In this document: one piece after another, positions 11,631-26,600 of the stretch | How the letters are laid out: every line of letters begins with the position of its first letter | Position numbering within the stretch: the first letter of the stretch is position 1 | Source of the DNA: Tretioscincus oriximinensis | Lineage: Eukaryota; Chordata; Lepidosauria; Squamata; Gymnophthalmidae | NCBI GenBank assembly: GCA_022410635.1 | Contig: JAJVDF010000018.1 | Coordinates: 150,582 to 214,581, forward strand | Direction of reading: 5' to 3' | DNA length: 64,000 nt | The notes under the pieces: generated by a model | The model's database searches: none | Seen by the model: the letters and a program-made list of their open reading frames with translations, nothing else | What the model was told of the DNA's origin: nothing | Translations under genes and position numbers: made by a program

Positions 11631-14600
11631 AAAATCTTGTAAGCATAGGTTGAAAAGTGCTTGAACAACTGAATCATTTATATAGAAAAAATTGCTTCAA
11701 TGGGACCACTTAATCCCAAGCATGTAAAAGAACAAAAATGTTGATGCTATTGGAATAATCCAGGATATGCCTACTTGTGACACATAGAACAGAAACAGGC
11801 TATTCTTTTAAGAGGTTATCAGGCCACTGCAATATAGCAGCAACTTGGGAAGGCCAAGAAGGATAAAATGCAGAAGACTGTGAAGTGTTGGGGAAGAAAG
11901 AGAAGAAATGTTTGGGGAAAGTGATGACTCGAGAAGAGGAACAGATGGAAGGTTGTTGAAGGTCACAGGCACGGATGGCTCAGTCGCTAAGGAGACAGTC
12001 CCTCATCTGAGAGATCGTATTTCGAGGTCCTATGTCGGATGTGGGGAGGGCTGAACGCTTTCTGTTAGCCTGCAGCTCTAGCCAACTCAGCTACTTGAAA
12101 GAAATGCAAATTTGTAATATGCATTTCAATTAGAAAAATGAGTACCATCATTAACCTGCTGGGGAAGATAGAATAAGATGTAAGCCTTTGGGTAGAAATT
12201 AACCTGCAAGCTGCTCTGGAAGAAAGTGGGTATAAAAACTAGATTCTTCTTCTTCAACTGACTGCGACTAGATAAATGGGAACCACCGCAGACTGGTGGG
12301 GAAGATAGAATGTAAGTTTTGGGGAGAAAAATAAGCTTGTAAGCCGCTTTGAGTCCCTTTGAGTGAGAAAAGTGGGGTATAAAAACCCAGTTCCTTTTTT
12401 TGAAACCAGAACAGCTTGTCTGTGGAGAATGGAGAGCGGATGTGTGTGGCTGACTGAAGAAGCAGGACTATTTCTCTGTCCTCCCTTTCACTCAAACGTG
12501 TGTTCTGCCACAGTATGGAGAACAGCATGCCGGACATCATAGCATTCACTGTGATGACAGGCATTAGTCGTCAAGGCATGTGTCTGGGTGCAATCTAATG
12601 AAGAATGCATAGGAGGCAGTATGTGTCAGAATGGCTGCTGCTGCTGGGAAATGCATGAGCAAAGTACATTTGTACATTTGGAATAGTGTATAAAGTTTGG
12701 GTCTTTGTATAATAAACAGGGTCAACTTAGCATAGGCTGGCGAGATGACCCCTTTTTGGGGGGGATGAAAATCCGGTTTTGGGGTGCCTCCCAGTTTGGG
12801 CTGAGGAAAAAAAATTTGAATAAAATAGCTTTTTTTGAAAAAAAATTCCTCAGCAAAAACTGGGAGGCACCCCAAAACCGGGTTTCCACCCCCCCCCCCC
12901 CCAAGGGGTCATCTGGTCAGCCTAACTTAACATGAATTTAAGCAAAGGCTAATAGGCTGGCAAGGGGCATAAAGGGGAAGGACCAAGTAGAATGGGAGGT
13001 TTTGGTTAAGTTTAACATATAAAAGAGAAGGGTGGTGGGGAGTCATGGAAGTTGTCCATGGGTTTATAAATTTATTTCCTGCATAAGAGAGGACCACTTT
13101 TTTAGTTGTTCTGCAGAGCAGGACTAGCACCAACAGAATGAAATTAAAGTTAAGGAGAATCATGTGAATTATTAAGTATGCACGGGTGCGTGGGTGAGGA
13201 CTCCTGGCTGCTAAACAGTCATTAATCTGTGGAACAGAATTTTAAGCAGAATCTGAATAAATGATTGATTGGAGATAGTTTCCTTTATTGAACACAGGAA
13301 TTGCGCTAGATGATCTTTTAAGATCTGCTCCAGCCAGTTTTCACAGGATTGCTGTGTGTGAACTATTGAAGATGGCTGTTCTTATGCCTCTGTACCAGGA
13401 AAGAGTTAAGTAGCTCGTCTTCCTCTGCTCTCTGGCAGTTTACACACACACACACACTAATCAGGGCACTGAGCACCATCTTGCCCCTGCTCTTGTTGTT
13501 TAGCAACAAAGCTGTTTGCTAATTAGAAAAGCAGCTCTATTAGATATTTTTGCCTCATTGCCATCTCTGCTCAGAACAGGTGGTTCTACTTTGTTCTCAT
13601 GGCCTGCTTTATTTAAAGATCTGCCCTCTGTCAGCATGACTCAGGCAATGCTTTTGTGTTCATTATCAATCCAGCTCAAGCAGTTTTGTATACATCACTT
13701 TTTTTATGCTCTTTGGTGCAAACGTGTGTGCCATGAATGTTTCATGCGATGGCACTTCCATTAGGAAGCTGACTTTTCAGAATAGTCTGATGACCAATCC
13801 TGTTTTCTTTTGCTGATTTGCCTTGGCTATACACAGTTTATCTTGGATCACAAATAATATAGAAGAAGGACCCAGGAATTTTGTTCTGCCCCATTCCTGG
13901 CTGTTGGGACTGTTGTGCATCTTCCCCTTAATTTTGCTCATCACCAAATTGCCTCAGATAATTCAGAGTGAGGCGAATGAGTTAATCTAATTATCTTCTT
14001 TTTTTTACCATAATCTCCATGGTTTCCAGTGCTGATAAAAATGTGTTTCCAGCTACCGTCGAAGTTGCCTCTGGTGGAGTATTTCCTGTTCCAAGGAGAA
14101 ACCAGTCTAAACATTGGACTTGTCTAAACATTATGCAACTGTCAGGCCTACGTAGCTGACCTGTTCTTCTCCCAGGCAACATTATAACCATGATAATGAC
14201 TGTAGGAGACCTTTCATGAGGCAGAGTTATTTCTCCACATGGAAGGTATTTGTTAGTGCATAAGGATGGGTAAGTGTCAGAGATCATTGCACATTCTACC
14301 TGGTCAGTGGTGGCATCAGTGGGACATAAGCAGAGCAGGGATGAACACTCGGCATTCATTTTTTCCAAGTACTACCTTTGAAGGACATCTTAGGCTGCTT
14401 ATGGTAGGGGAGTATTGCAGCAAGGGCTAAACAGATGAACTTCCTTACATCCTGAGATCTGTTAGCTGTTGGGCATCCCATAGTCATTGTGGCTCTCAGC
14501 ACAGGCAGCTGTGCAGGGGAATACTTAACATGAATGATTTTTCTTAAGGTTTAACATACTGAGGGTCACCTTATCCTGAAGGTGAATGATAAGTTTACAA

Positions 14601-17600
14601 TTGGAATGAGGGACGCCACCTGATTTCCTATTCATCCAGTGTCAAGCGGTCCCTCTGGAGCTCTTAGCAATGTTTTTCAGGTTTTCTATTCATGTTATAA
14701 ATGCTAGTTGTTTCCTTTTCACTTTTGCATCCCCCTGATTTCTATCTATACGGGAAAAGTGTATCCCGCATAGACTGACTGGTGGGGAAGAGGTATTCTG
14801 TATTTATGCCATGTTCCATGCAGCCTGTTAAAAGACACAATGTACTTCTAAAACAAACCACAATGATTTCAAGAGTTTTTTCCTCTTGCATATCCTTCCC
14901 TTGGGTCAGAGAAGGCTAAAAATAATAAGAATTAGGCAATTGCTCCCCGAAATATTGTAGCAAATTAGATCCAGCTGTAGTTCTGAGACTAGTCATTCAG
15001 ATGTCCCTGAATAACATATTTCAGTATTTTATTCCCAGCATTCTCTGTGGCAGTCTTAGGCCCGATCCTCACACACAATATACTGTGCTTTGGATGCAAC
15101 TTTACCTTCATTGCATCCTATGAAGACATGCGTGTCCAGTGTTCCACCTACAGCAAATGTTCTTTGCTACAAAACAACTGGCCACCATATTTCATCCAAT
15201 TCAGCATCGGACATTTTCTAACATCCAAATGAAGACTTGCACGGGGACATTAATCTTGCGAGACCTTGGGGTGAAACTTTGAGCCCATTGACTCTTGGCT
15301 CACAGAGAATGCTTGGAAATAGTAGGTAGGGCCGCAGAGAATGCTGTGTATAGTAGTTAGGAAAGGGCAGCAAGATAAGATGGGGTGAGTGCTAATGCTG
15401 ATCACGTTTTTTTAAAGCATGGCAAACCTTGTGGGGATTTGCTCTCAGTGGAATGCTTGTAGTTGAAAGCTAGAGACATCTGGAGGACCACTTTGAGAAT
15501 CACTAATATAATGCACAGGAGATCTCGCATCAATTCCAGCACTGACCTGACATTCTAGGAATGTGTTGAACTTCAATTTAATGAAGATGAATCACCCAAA
15601 GAAGGCCTGGAACTAAATGAATCCAACTCCATGCATTTGTAGTCACAGAAAAAGGGAGGTAAAGCTGAGTGAAAGGTTCGCAAGACAGTCTGCTAGAGGT
15701 GCAGCTGCAGTCACCTGCCTTCTGACCTGTGTAGAGCTGTAGAAAGTTCAGGGAAAGGACAGATAATGTTCACACAATGGCATCATTGTCTGCTGTTTTG
15801 TCCCATACCTCCCCAACCATACCTCCCCAACCATATCTTTCTCTGAAATGTGGGATTGAATTCCTTCAATTGCACACTTTCTTTGTGTGGTTTGTGTTTG
15901 TGGAATAGGATTTTGACACATCATTACCTGCCTCAGCCTAAATTGCCATCAGAAAATTAATTTTGACCTAGGGAAATAAAACAAACTACCTGTGCTGGTG
16001 CTTTTTTTGAAATGACCTCTTACGCAAACACATGATTCTGCACTTAAGAGGAAGCGTTTTAAGAACATAAGAGGAGCCCTACTGAATCCGGCCAGAGCCC
16101 ATCTAGTCCAGCATTCTGTCTCACACAGAGGCTCACGGATTACCCCTGGGCAGTGTGGAACAGAAGAAAGGCAAAATCTTCAACTGTTCTCGACACCCTG
16201 CAAATGGTATTTCAGGAGTACTGTCTGTTGCTCCATCTCAGAGGCAGCATCAAGTCATCTATCCTAGTAGCTATTTATACCCTTGGTGTCCATGAGCTTG
16301 TCTAATCCTGTCTTAAAACTATTCAGGCTGCTAGTAAATTCCAAAGGCCAATGACCCTCTGGATGAAAAAAATACTTTCCCTTGTCTGTCCTCACTCTTC
16401 TGCTCATCAACTTCAAGGAATGCCCCCTGGTCCTAGTGTTTTTAGTTTTTATTTGAAATATCTGTCAATGTGAACAAATTTGCATAATCCATTTCTTATT
16501 CCAGTTATCATAAAACACATTTTCAATTCCTTCAGTTCATTGTGGATTGATAATTTGCTAAAGTGAAGATGCACATTCTGCCTTGATTGATTGTTTTTGT
16601 CCTTTGCTCTTCTGATTAAATGCATATGCCCATGTTTTTTCCGCTTTCAATGTAGAGCTATTGCCAGCAGTTTATTTTTACATAGCGTATCCTAAGTTGT
16701 GTTGTATATTAACAATATAATCCTTGGAAAGCTAGCTATTATTACCGGAGCATGTGTCCAATCTAACTATATAAAATTAGCATTATCATTGTTTAGGCTG
16801 ATCTCATAAGCATTGAGAAAGTGATGTAACGCTACACACCAGATGCCACTTGCCAGGCTGGAATGTATTTGCTCCCCTTGCTCCCCCCCCCTCCCCCCAG
16901 AAACAACAACAAGTGTGGCTGTCACTGCTTAAGTTAAACTAGAAGAGGTTAGTTAATAAAGGAAAATCTGAAACCCAAATTTATTTTTGTTAATAAAATA
17001 ATTGGCATAAATCATACCTTTGCAAGTAGGGATACAGTTATTCAATATACAATGGAGGGTTCATTTTCTCTATGGTTTTCTTACACTAGGAAGGCTTACA
17101 CTTGCCGCGTGGCTTGGTGGCATTCATGCCACCCTAGCATAAGGAAAGAGAGTATCCGCTTAAAAAACAACGCTGGGGAAAAGCAGCTTTCATAGCTGGC
17201 TGGCGTGGTGCATAGTCATGGCTTGTAAAAATGCTCCCATGCATGTACAACTGCTGGTATTGTTGCCCATCTGGTGATTTAGTGCTGGTGATATCCCCAG
17301 ATGGGCATCCCCATCTGCATCCACGTGTGAGTGACTAGTATGGTCATCGTGCTTTCTTGTGTCAGTGATCATCAGTTATAGCAGCAGGAAGGCATTTATG
17401 TGCATGCACCCACAGTCCCATATTCTTTTCATATACAGTGCTAGTCAAATGTTTGGACATACCTTTTCATGCAATGGTTTTTGTTAGGTTTTTAATTCAA
17501 TTTGATTTTCTACACTGTAAATTCATACTGAAAATATCAGAACTATGAAGGAACATGTATAGAATTAGAAAGAATTTTTTTTACTTTTGATTCTGTAAAT

Positions 17601-20600
17601 TGTTTCTTCATAGTTATGATGTTTTACATGAAAAACTGTGTCCAAACCTTTGACTGTTACTATATGTAGGTGAAAGACTTAACTTCAAAGACCACTAAAA
17701 GAGTTTTTTTTNAAAAAAATAGAATTTTTTTCCCCATTGGGTCTAGAATATAATATGTTCCATATTATAAAGGGGATATAAGAAACCAGGTTCAAATCCT
17801 AGTATAGTTCCATAGATATGTAGAAGTGTACTGCATACTAATTATATATCTTTACCCAATATAGTATTCTCAAACAAGTCTAAGGTGATGTGTTGAAACA
17901 TCTATTATTTTGAGGAAAGTGTGAATTTTAAGTGTTTGTCACTTACAAGATCTGTATACGTCAATAGAGATGGTCAAAATGATAGAAAGAAATTAGTGAC
18001 ACAAATCACATTTGTTTATTGGTTGCAAAACATCATGTTGGGACATTTTCAGATACCCATTTAGTAAATTTCAGTTCCTCTTTTCCCTTCACTTTGTGTA
18101 AACTGCTGAACCAGAGTTCTGAGAAACAGAGCTGTGGCTCAGTGCCTTTTATAGAAAGGAAACCAGAATTCAGGTGTTTTCCTGCTTTCTCTCCCTTTAA
18201 TTTCCCCCCTTCATTTTGAAAAGATTAGATTATGGTTATAGCAAACCAAGTTCTGATTTGGTTCCAAAAATACTAAAAAANAAATGCCGTCTCCAGCATA
18301 TTCAGTGTATTTTGTTTTGTATATGCCTGGAATTGTAATTGAAATTACCAAGCTTATGCTATAGTATAAGGGCTGAAGAATATCAACCTCTTGTATATTT
18401 TCTAGAAGCTTTTCAAGAGTTGATACACATTCCCTCATAGAACTCATAGAAATAATCCTTTCTGCATTAGACTTTTTCCTTATATCTTGNACCTGCAGAT
18501 ATTGCTGGACAACAAATTCCATCAATGTCAGTTGGTATGGCTAAGCAGAGATTGATGGAAGAAGTAATTTTAAAACATCTTAAGATAAAATGTTGAGACC
18601 CTCTGGTCTGGAACAATCAACCCATTATATATTTTATTTTGGTTCAAAACACTATTTTTATTTTGAAATACCATACAATACTTTCAGTACATTCAGTACT
18701 TTAAATACTTCCTCTTATTTCCCTCTCTTTCCTCCCTTCTAATTCCTTCCCCCGTACGTACGGTANGTACATTTTCAATCCTTATTGAGTTATTGTATTG
18801 GGAATATGGAATCTTCATCTTAATTTTATAGCTTCATTCCTCAGTTGTGCCCCCAAATAATTCTTATCTACCAACCATTTCTGTTTATAATCTCTAATTT
18901 TCTACACATTCTCTGGACTATTAATCCTAAAGTTTGATATATTTGTTGCTAGTATATTAATTACTATACAGTATATTCATACAATTCTGGAATTGTCAAT
19001 TTTGTGTTGCCTTTCCAACCCCACAGTAGAACAGTCTGAGCACAAGTTTAGACCTTACTATCTGAAGGAGTGTTTTCTTTCATATAGACTTGACTGGGCC
19101 TTAGGATGCCAAAATGAGAACCTTTTTGTAGTTCTTCTCATAGTTGGAACAGGACTTTCCTTAGTAGTATCTGTACTCTGATGTCCATATTCTAAAACAG
19201 ACTTCCTCTTGACTGCATTGCACCTGAAGAAGTAGATAAATCAACTTTTTCTTGCTTGTCACTAAGAATTCTTGATAGAAATTCTGATGCTAACTAACAT
19301 GGCTACTTCTTTGAATTTGCTAAATGCCTACATTTTATGATCTTTGTCACTTGGTTAAACTCAAGCCTTTGATATGTAGCTTTCTCTGTGTATTGTTCTA
19401 CAGTCCTGTGACCTGGGCTAGCAGCCTGGATAGTTTTAAGAGAGGATTAGACAAGTTCATGTCCATAAGCGTATAAATAGTTACTAGGATGGATGCCTTG
19501 ATGCTGCCTCTGAGATGGAATAAACAGTCCTGAAGTGCCATTTGCAGGGTGTCAAGAACTGGTGCATATTTTGCCTTCTTTTGTTCCAGACTGCCCAAGT
19601 GCAATTGGTGGACCACTGTGTGAGACAGAATGCTGGGCTAGATGGGCTGTGACCCAATTCAGCAGGGCTCCTCTTACGTTCTTATATTCTTAAGGGCAGA
19701 ATAGAAATCCTTAAATAGAATAAAATACTAGATAAAAATAAAAATATTTCATCGTTGAGCCCCAGCCTTTCTGCTAATGAGTGTGACTGCTGGTGTGAAT
19801 TTGCTGGTGTGAATTTATGTCACTTTGAAATTTATTTACTTACTCATTTACATTTCTNTACTGCCCTATACTCAAAGGTCTCAGGATGGTTAAGAATAAC
19901 AACCAAATTAACATAGTAAAGCTACAATATTCNAAAGCAGGGTAGGGAGTTCAAAGTTCTCCCTGGCACTTATTCTGTGGAGTATTGAAAAGTTAAACAA
20001 CTTATGCATCAATGTCACTNTGACCTAACTAACGTATATTTAGTAAAAAGAAAGGGTTGGCTAACATTTTGAAAATGTGATATTTGCTTGTGAAAGATAA
20101 ACCAACATTTATATGCAACTTTTGGATAAACACATTATGTTTCTGTTTTCATGCAGAAAACACTTTTGTGAAATAATAAGCATGAGGGTAAAAGACATAA
20201 GTGAGCTATGAAGATTGTCACTTATACTTTCAGAACTTACATGAATTCAGTTGCCTTGGCAACACCAGTTAAGGCTGAAAAGCAGGATAGAGCTGGTTTT
20301 TATCAATGTGAGAAATATTTCAGCTGAGGAAGTGTCGTGCATGNCACTGACAGGAGATAGTTTCAACGAGATTGGCCAAAGCAACCTTTTCTTGCTCCTT
20401 TTTTGATGAATCTTGATTGGAATTGGTTGGAAGAACATAGGGCTGAACTATGACCCGTTTCATTGGATATNTTGGTTGGGGATAAAAATTCCATACGGGG
20501 TGCAGTTTATACTGCTTTCTTTGCTATGCCTTCTAGAGCAAATAAAATGTGGCAACACAGCATGGTACCGTCAGTTTGTGCCAATTTTTGAGTAACAGTT

Positions 20601-23600
20601 TGGCATGTTGCTATATTCCTCTGCTGTGTGGATGTGAGCAATAGGCAAATTAGTGTTAGTGATGATGAGACAAGATGTCAGTGGTGATGGGACAAGATGT
20701 CAGTTATGCCAGTTTTGCCATCGTTTGTTGGAGGGTGAAATGCATTTAGGCACGATCANGGGCAAAGTTCCAGATCCAGCCATGTGGACTGCTGCCACAC
20801 CAAATTTTGCNGAAGGTCGTTTCGTTTCTCTATCTCCTAATTTTTGTCCCAGCCAACATGGCACAAGTGGGATGGATCACCCACTTGTAGTTCTACTTAA
20901 GAAATCAAAGGTCCTGGAAGATTTTAGGTTTTTTTTTATAGTGCTTGTTGTATTATCCTCCCAAACAATTTTGACTAAAACAGTTCTGTCTCTTTCCTTG
21001 AAACAGGAGGCTCAACCATTACCTTTATCAGTGCAGAACAGAAGACCTTTCAGTCACATCTTCTACATGACTATGACACTGATATTGTTGCTGCTTGGAC
21101 TCATCTTGACGTCAATATATATCTACAGATATTTCTCAGTTCCTTCTGTTTCTTATGGGGTATGTATGACACTGCAAGAAGGGTTTCCCACATCCCATTT
21201 GAGATTTGAAGGGCTCATATTAATATAGGGCCTCACTTCCCATTTGAAACTATCACTTTCATTCATTTCATATGGTATACTGACTTATCCCTGGAATATA
21301 GAGAATCATGCAAATAACAAAAAGATGCCAGATGAATTCAGTAGATCAAAATATAGCATATAAAGAAATTAATGATAAATTCAGATGTAATGGTTCTTCT
21401 AGCCCCAATGGCTTTTCCTTATGCACCCAGGAGTGCTGTGATCTGATCTGATCCTGTTCGAATTTTACTCCACTCACTCTTGTCTGATCAGATTAACAAA
21501 GAGCTGCCTTTGCTTTATTCATACATCAGATGGAGGCTTCTGCCCCTTAGGTGCAAAACAATCTTGCTTCTATTTTCATCTGGCTCTTTTGACGGCTCAT
21601 TTTACATCCCTTTCTGCAATTCAGAGGTTCACCTTCAATTAACCCTCTTAGTCTCCTGCTCTCTTTGCATTTTAATCTTCCTCCTATTGCAGTTCAGTCA
21701 TTCCTTTCACCCCCTTCCTGGCATCCATAGAAGTGGCTTCCTTTCTTCAATTTGCATCGCAGTGACATCAACTGGATGAGATGAAATTTACTTATTCTGT
21801 TTATCAAAATGTGTCACGTTAAGAGGAAGGAAGTTTGTATTATTGTTCAGGAGTTCTTTAAAGAAAGAGGCCCCCAGAAGATCAGTAGGAAGATCAGGCC
21901 GTCCAGAATGGAACATCTGTCCTTCAGAATATGTGCTGGAATTGCAATGCATAGATTGACATGCAGGTAACAGCTCCTGAAACTTTCTATTCAATGCAAT
22001 TATTGAAGATTAGCTGATTACCCCATTGTGTCTGCTATAAATGCAACGGGGCTCTACCCTGTTTCTCCGAAAATAAGACGTCCCCTGAAAATAAGATGTA
22101 GTAGAGGTTTAGCTGAATTGCTAAATATAAGGCATCCCGCAAAAGTAAGATGTAGCAATTTTTTTGTTTGTGATGAGCTTTCCCTGGTGGTTAGAAACTG
22201 TAATACCATTAATTTTTTTGTTCAACAATAAGTGTGAATTTTTCTTCATGGAAAAACATAGTATTGAGAAGATAGTGGGCAGCAACACAACTCCTGATAT
22301 GCCACAAGGGGGCGAGAGGCAGTAGGGAAGGAGGTGAATGGGGAAGTGCCTCACCTCACCTCTGCCACCACAAATGGAGTGAGATGCTAGTGTAGCCAGG
22401 GAAGTGCAGTGGGGGAGGTGAAACACTTGCTCCTACTAACAATGGCTGATGTCACCTCCCTCCCCCTGTTAGAGCAGGCGGTGGCTCTAAGAGCAGTAGG
22501 GCCTAGCTGCTAGGACAGAGAAGGGAAGAAGGAAGAGAACGAGGTGAAGAGAGGGAGCGGGAGAAAGGAAGAGAAGAAGGGAGGAAGGGAGAATGAAAGG
22601 CTGGCAGGAGGCAGTGGCTGGCTGAGTAGGCAAAAGCCTGAAACAGTTGATAGGGTGCCAGCACAAGATGAGCAAGGCGGTGGAGCAGTTTTGACCTTTC
22701 GGCCACTGCCTCCTGCCAGCCCAGCTTCTTTTGTGCTGGTGCCTGTTGGGCAAGCAGGGAAAAGCCTAAGACAGCTGNTCATGCAGAAGCACAAAAGAGG
22801 CAGAGCGAGTGACACAGTGCAAAGCCAGCCGATTCTTGCTGATGCTATGTGGCTATGCCTCCTCTGCTTCCCGGTGGCATGGAAACACCATGGAAGAAGT
22901 GAATGCTGGCTGGCGTGGATGGAGGATAAAGCCTGAAACCACTGCTGTCATCACCAGAACTCCAAATGGTGAGTTCAGCATTTTCCGCCATTTCCCTCCA
23001 TCCATGCCAGCCAGCATTCCCAGAGCAGTAGCAACAAGAAGAGCCAGGCCCAGCTTCACTTTCAGATCCGCAGCTGGTCTGGTGGCCGCAGGTGGAAGCA
23101 AGGCAGATTTCTTTGCCTTCTGCCTTCAGAACTATGTTCCACATCATGGCCACCGCTGCAGCCATGCAGCTCTGGTGGGAAAATCAAGTGGTACTGGAGT
23201 TCAGGTAAAAATTATTATCTGAACTCCCCAGGGGGCCTCTGCACACACCCAGAATGGTGTCCTCGATTGGTGCTGATCATCAGCTATAGTTTTTCTGATT
23301 CCCTGTTGATTGAACTTTGACTGCAGCTCTAGTCCTACACTGACATTTCATTCAAAGATTTGTTTTTCATTAAAACATTATTTTAATTCAGATTCCATCC
23401 CATATTATGACAATAACTGATGTCCCAATCATTTGTTCACTAAATTATATATAGTAATATCTGTTCTCTAACATCCGTGTATCTTTTGGCCCAGCAGATT
23501 TGATGTTCACACACTGAGTGGAGAGTCTGGTTAGATACACACTGGGCTGTCTGCCAACAGCAGTTGTATACTGTAGCTGTCCCCCCTCCCCCCATGTTGA

Positions 23601-26600
23601 AACTGGTATAGCAGTCGTGCTGATGGGAGATTGTGTCATATCATCGGAAAATATTGCTTGTCACGAGCTAACAGAATGACAAAATTCAGAATATATTCTA
23701 AAGATATGAACGAGGTGCAGTAAAACCGATAAACTGGATGATCAGAAAGTTCCAGAATAAATAACTGTTATATGGACACAGTCTATACTTATTTATTTAT
23801 TATTTATTTGTACTTGGATCCCACCCTATATCCGAAGGTCTCAGGGCGGCCAACCACTTAGGTTTTGTTGCTTTCTCCACAAGAGACATCCTGTGGAGTA
23901 GGTGGGGCTGAGAGAGTTCAAAAGACTGAGAGAGTTCTAAAGAAAGGTCACCCAGTTGGGTTTCACAGGGGAGTGGGGAAACCGGGAGACTTCCAGGTAT
24001 GAGTCCAACACTCTTAACCACTACACCAAACTGGCTCTTCAAGATACTTGTTTATCTGATGAGGATTTATGTGTTCAACCTGGTCATAGGCTGAAAGAAT
24101 TACATCCTGTCCTCTTGCAGGCACTATTATCATTTCAGACATTTCAGCTGATTTTTAACTATTTTACTGTGACCTGCCCTGAGACTGTTGAGTGTAGGGT
24201 GGAATATAAATATGGATTAGATTAAGTATATTTTATTTCTTTATTTGTTCATTTAATTTATTCATTTATTCATACCTACCTATCTGAAGGTCTCAGAGCA
24301 GCATTTCTTCCAAAGGAACACGTAGAATACTTAAGATCCCACTCTGGCAACGTGTATATGTGAGGAGTGTAATGATAAGGAAAGACAATGCTGGTGGATC
24401 TCTGCATAGTTCTTGCTCTGTGTGCCTGTCTTTTTATCTTCCCAGTTTGAAGATGACGACTTTGAAGATGTAATACGTTGTGGTGTTGCCTATTTTGATG
24501 ACTTAGATGAGCCCCTGGAATTGCGTGAGAGTGTGAAGATTCACCTGGAAGAGAATTATGAGTGGATCAATGTCCCAGCACCCAATTCTGGTGAAAGTGA
24601 CCCTGCAAATATCATCCATGACTTTCATAGGGTAAGGAAATGTTACTTGTTGTTGCAATGTGAGAATGCATGTTTTGAACTACAGTTTATTTCCTGAATC
24701 TCAAGTCTTGAAGGAAAAGTGGGCAGATTTTCGGTGATGGTCATGAGCACATGTAAAATTTTAAAGGCAGCGTTCACCAGGCCTGGCAGAGTCAAAAGAT
24801 GTGTCAGGAATATTGAGATGTTTATGTGACGTGACAACATCACACGTGCCATATGGGCCCATCTCCTCGTGTGGCTACAACAGCAATTGTGAAAAAGAAC
24901 TCAGAAGATTAGAGAGGGCTTGTATAGACTTCCAGTGTGCATTTGCTTTACCAGTGAATGCAGCTGGTGCTAAGGCTTGGACTCCAGGCCTTACTATTTT
25001 TAGCAAGGGGTGTGGTAACATTTTAGAGACTAACAGGAAAAAAGTAGTAAGCATGAGATGCTGCAGATGCTGGAGAATAATTTGCCAAGGGATAGACTAT
25101 GTCTAACAAACTGAGTGCTGGNAATAACAACAACAAGCAAATGTGAGTGTGGATAAGAGCATAAGAATGTAAGAGGAGCCCTGCTGAATTGGGCCGGAGC
25201 CCATCTAGTCCAGCCTTCTGTCTCACATAGTGGTCCACCAATTGCACCTGTGCAGTCTGGAACAGGAGAAGACAAATATGCACCTGTTCTAGACGCCCTG
25301 CAAATGGCCTGTTGCTACATCACTCCATTTGCTATTTATAATATGTCCTTAAGCAGTATTTCCCTAGCATCTGAAGAAGTAGATTGCCTACGAAAGCTCA
25401 CACTGCCCACCTTTTTTCTGTTAGTCTCTAAAGTGCCNTGAGACCTCTTTGGTAGATTTTCTGATCCCAGGTGAGCACGTTTGTTTCCAGGTCTTACTGT
25501 AACCCATCCTGAGACCATAGGATGATAGAATGGAATGAACTAATTAAAGAATAAACAAATAAATAAGCTATAAGAGACCCATTTCTGCTGCAGTGTAGCA
25601 TCAGCAAAATAGAACTAGGACATTCAGCACATCTGTAGTCTAAAGACATTGAATCAGCAAGATGAAATTAATTAATACTGGGGTTGAGTAAGTATAGGGA
25701 TAGGAAATTTCTAATGATCAACGTAGCCTCCTTGAGTTCTGCAGAAAGAAAGTTGAATACAAATTAACCCTGTCTTTTCAGAATAAGCAGACATTTTTAG
25801 AATCAGAACTCTTCTGTAGAACACTGTTGGGTAATGAACCAGCACATGAACCCCACAGACGAATGCATGGCTCATCAAACATTATGGGCCTGTAAACCTA
25901 ACTGGAGCATTAAGAGCCTTTCATGAGCAGCTCTCTCTCAGGCTGTTCCTCTTGCTCTTTGAAATATATTGTTTTTAAAGGAGCAAAAGCTTTTCATCTT
26001 TTCTGTTTCTGTTTTCTTTTTGAAAGGAAGAAAATAATTATTATTATATAAGTTATTATTATAAAAGTTATGGTGATGGGAGTGAAACTGCTGATGAGAT
26101 ACTGATTAGATAGCAGAAAAAACTAACAGTAGGGGTGATCAACCACTGAAATAGATCGTCACAAAGAGTGATGAGTTCTCCTTTGCTGGAAATCTTCAAA
26201 CATAGGCTAGAAAACCACCCGTCTGGATGGTTTAGTAAAACCTGCATTGAGCAGGAGTGGGGCTTGGTGACCTGGTGACCTTGGAGAACCTTTTAATCTC
26301 TATGATGCTATCTCAGGCAGCAGCAGCAGAAGAAGGTTCTTTTACCCCACTTTTCTCACCTTTCAAAGGGATACAAAGTGGCTTACAAGGATATTTTGCC
26401 CGAAGGCTTCCATTCTATCTTCCCTGCCAGGCTGTGGTGGTTCCCATGTATCTACTTGCAGTCAGTTGCAATTTCTTGCAATTCAATCTTACAAATAGCT
26501 GTGTTGCCTAGAGCTATAGCCTAGTGGAAGGTGCTCACCCCTCCCCACGTCTGACACAGGGCTTCCAAACCCCATCTCCACAATGAGAGACGGTTTCCTT

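Noticed and set aside
12564..12935. Open frames of 60-100 codons on both strands near 12700
   Set aside because: They run through the fold-back MITE copy 2 and mirror each other because the element is palindromic.
22809..23222. 137-codon open frame in ITM2C intron 2
   Set aside because: It is in a GC-richer, repeat-like block open in several frames, with no recognisable domain.
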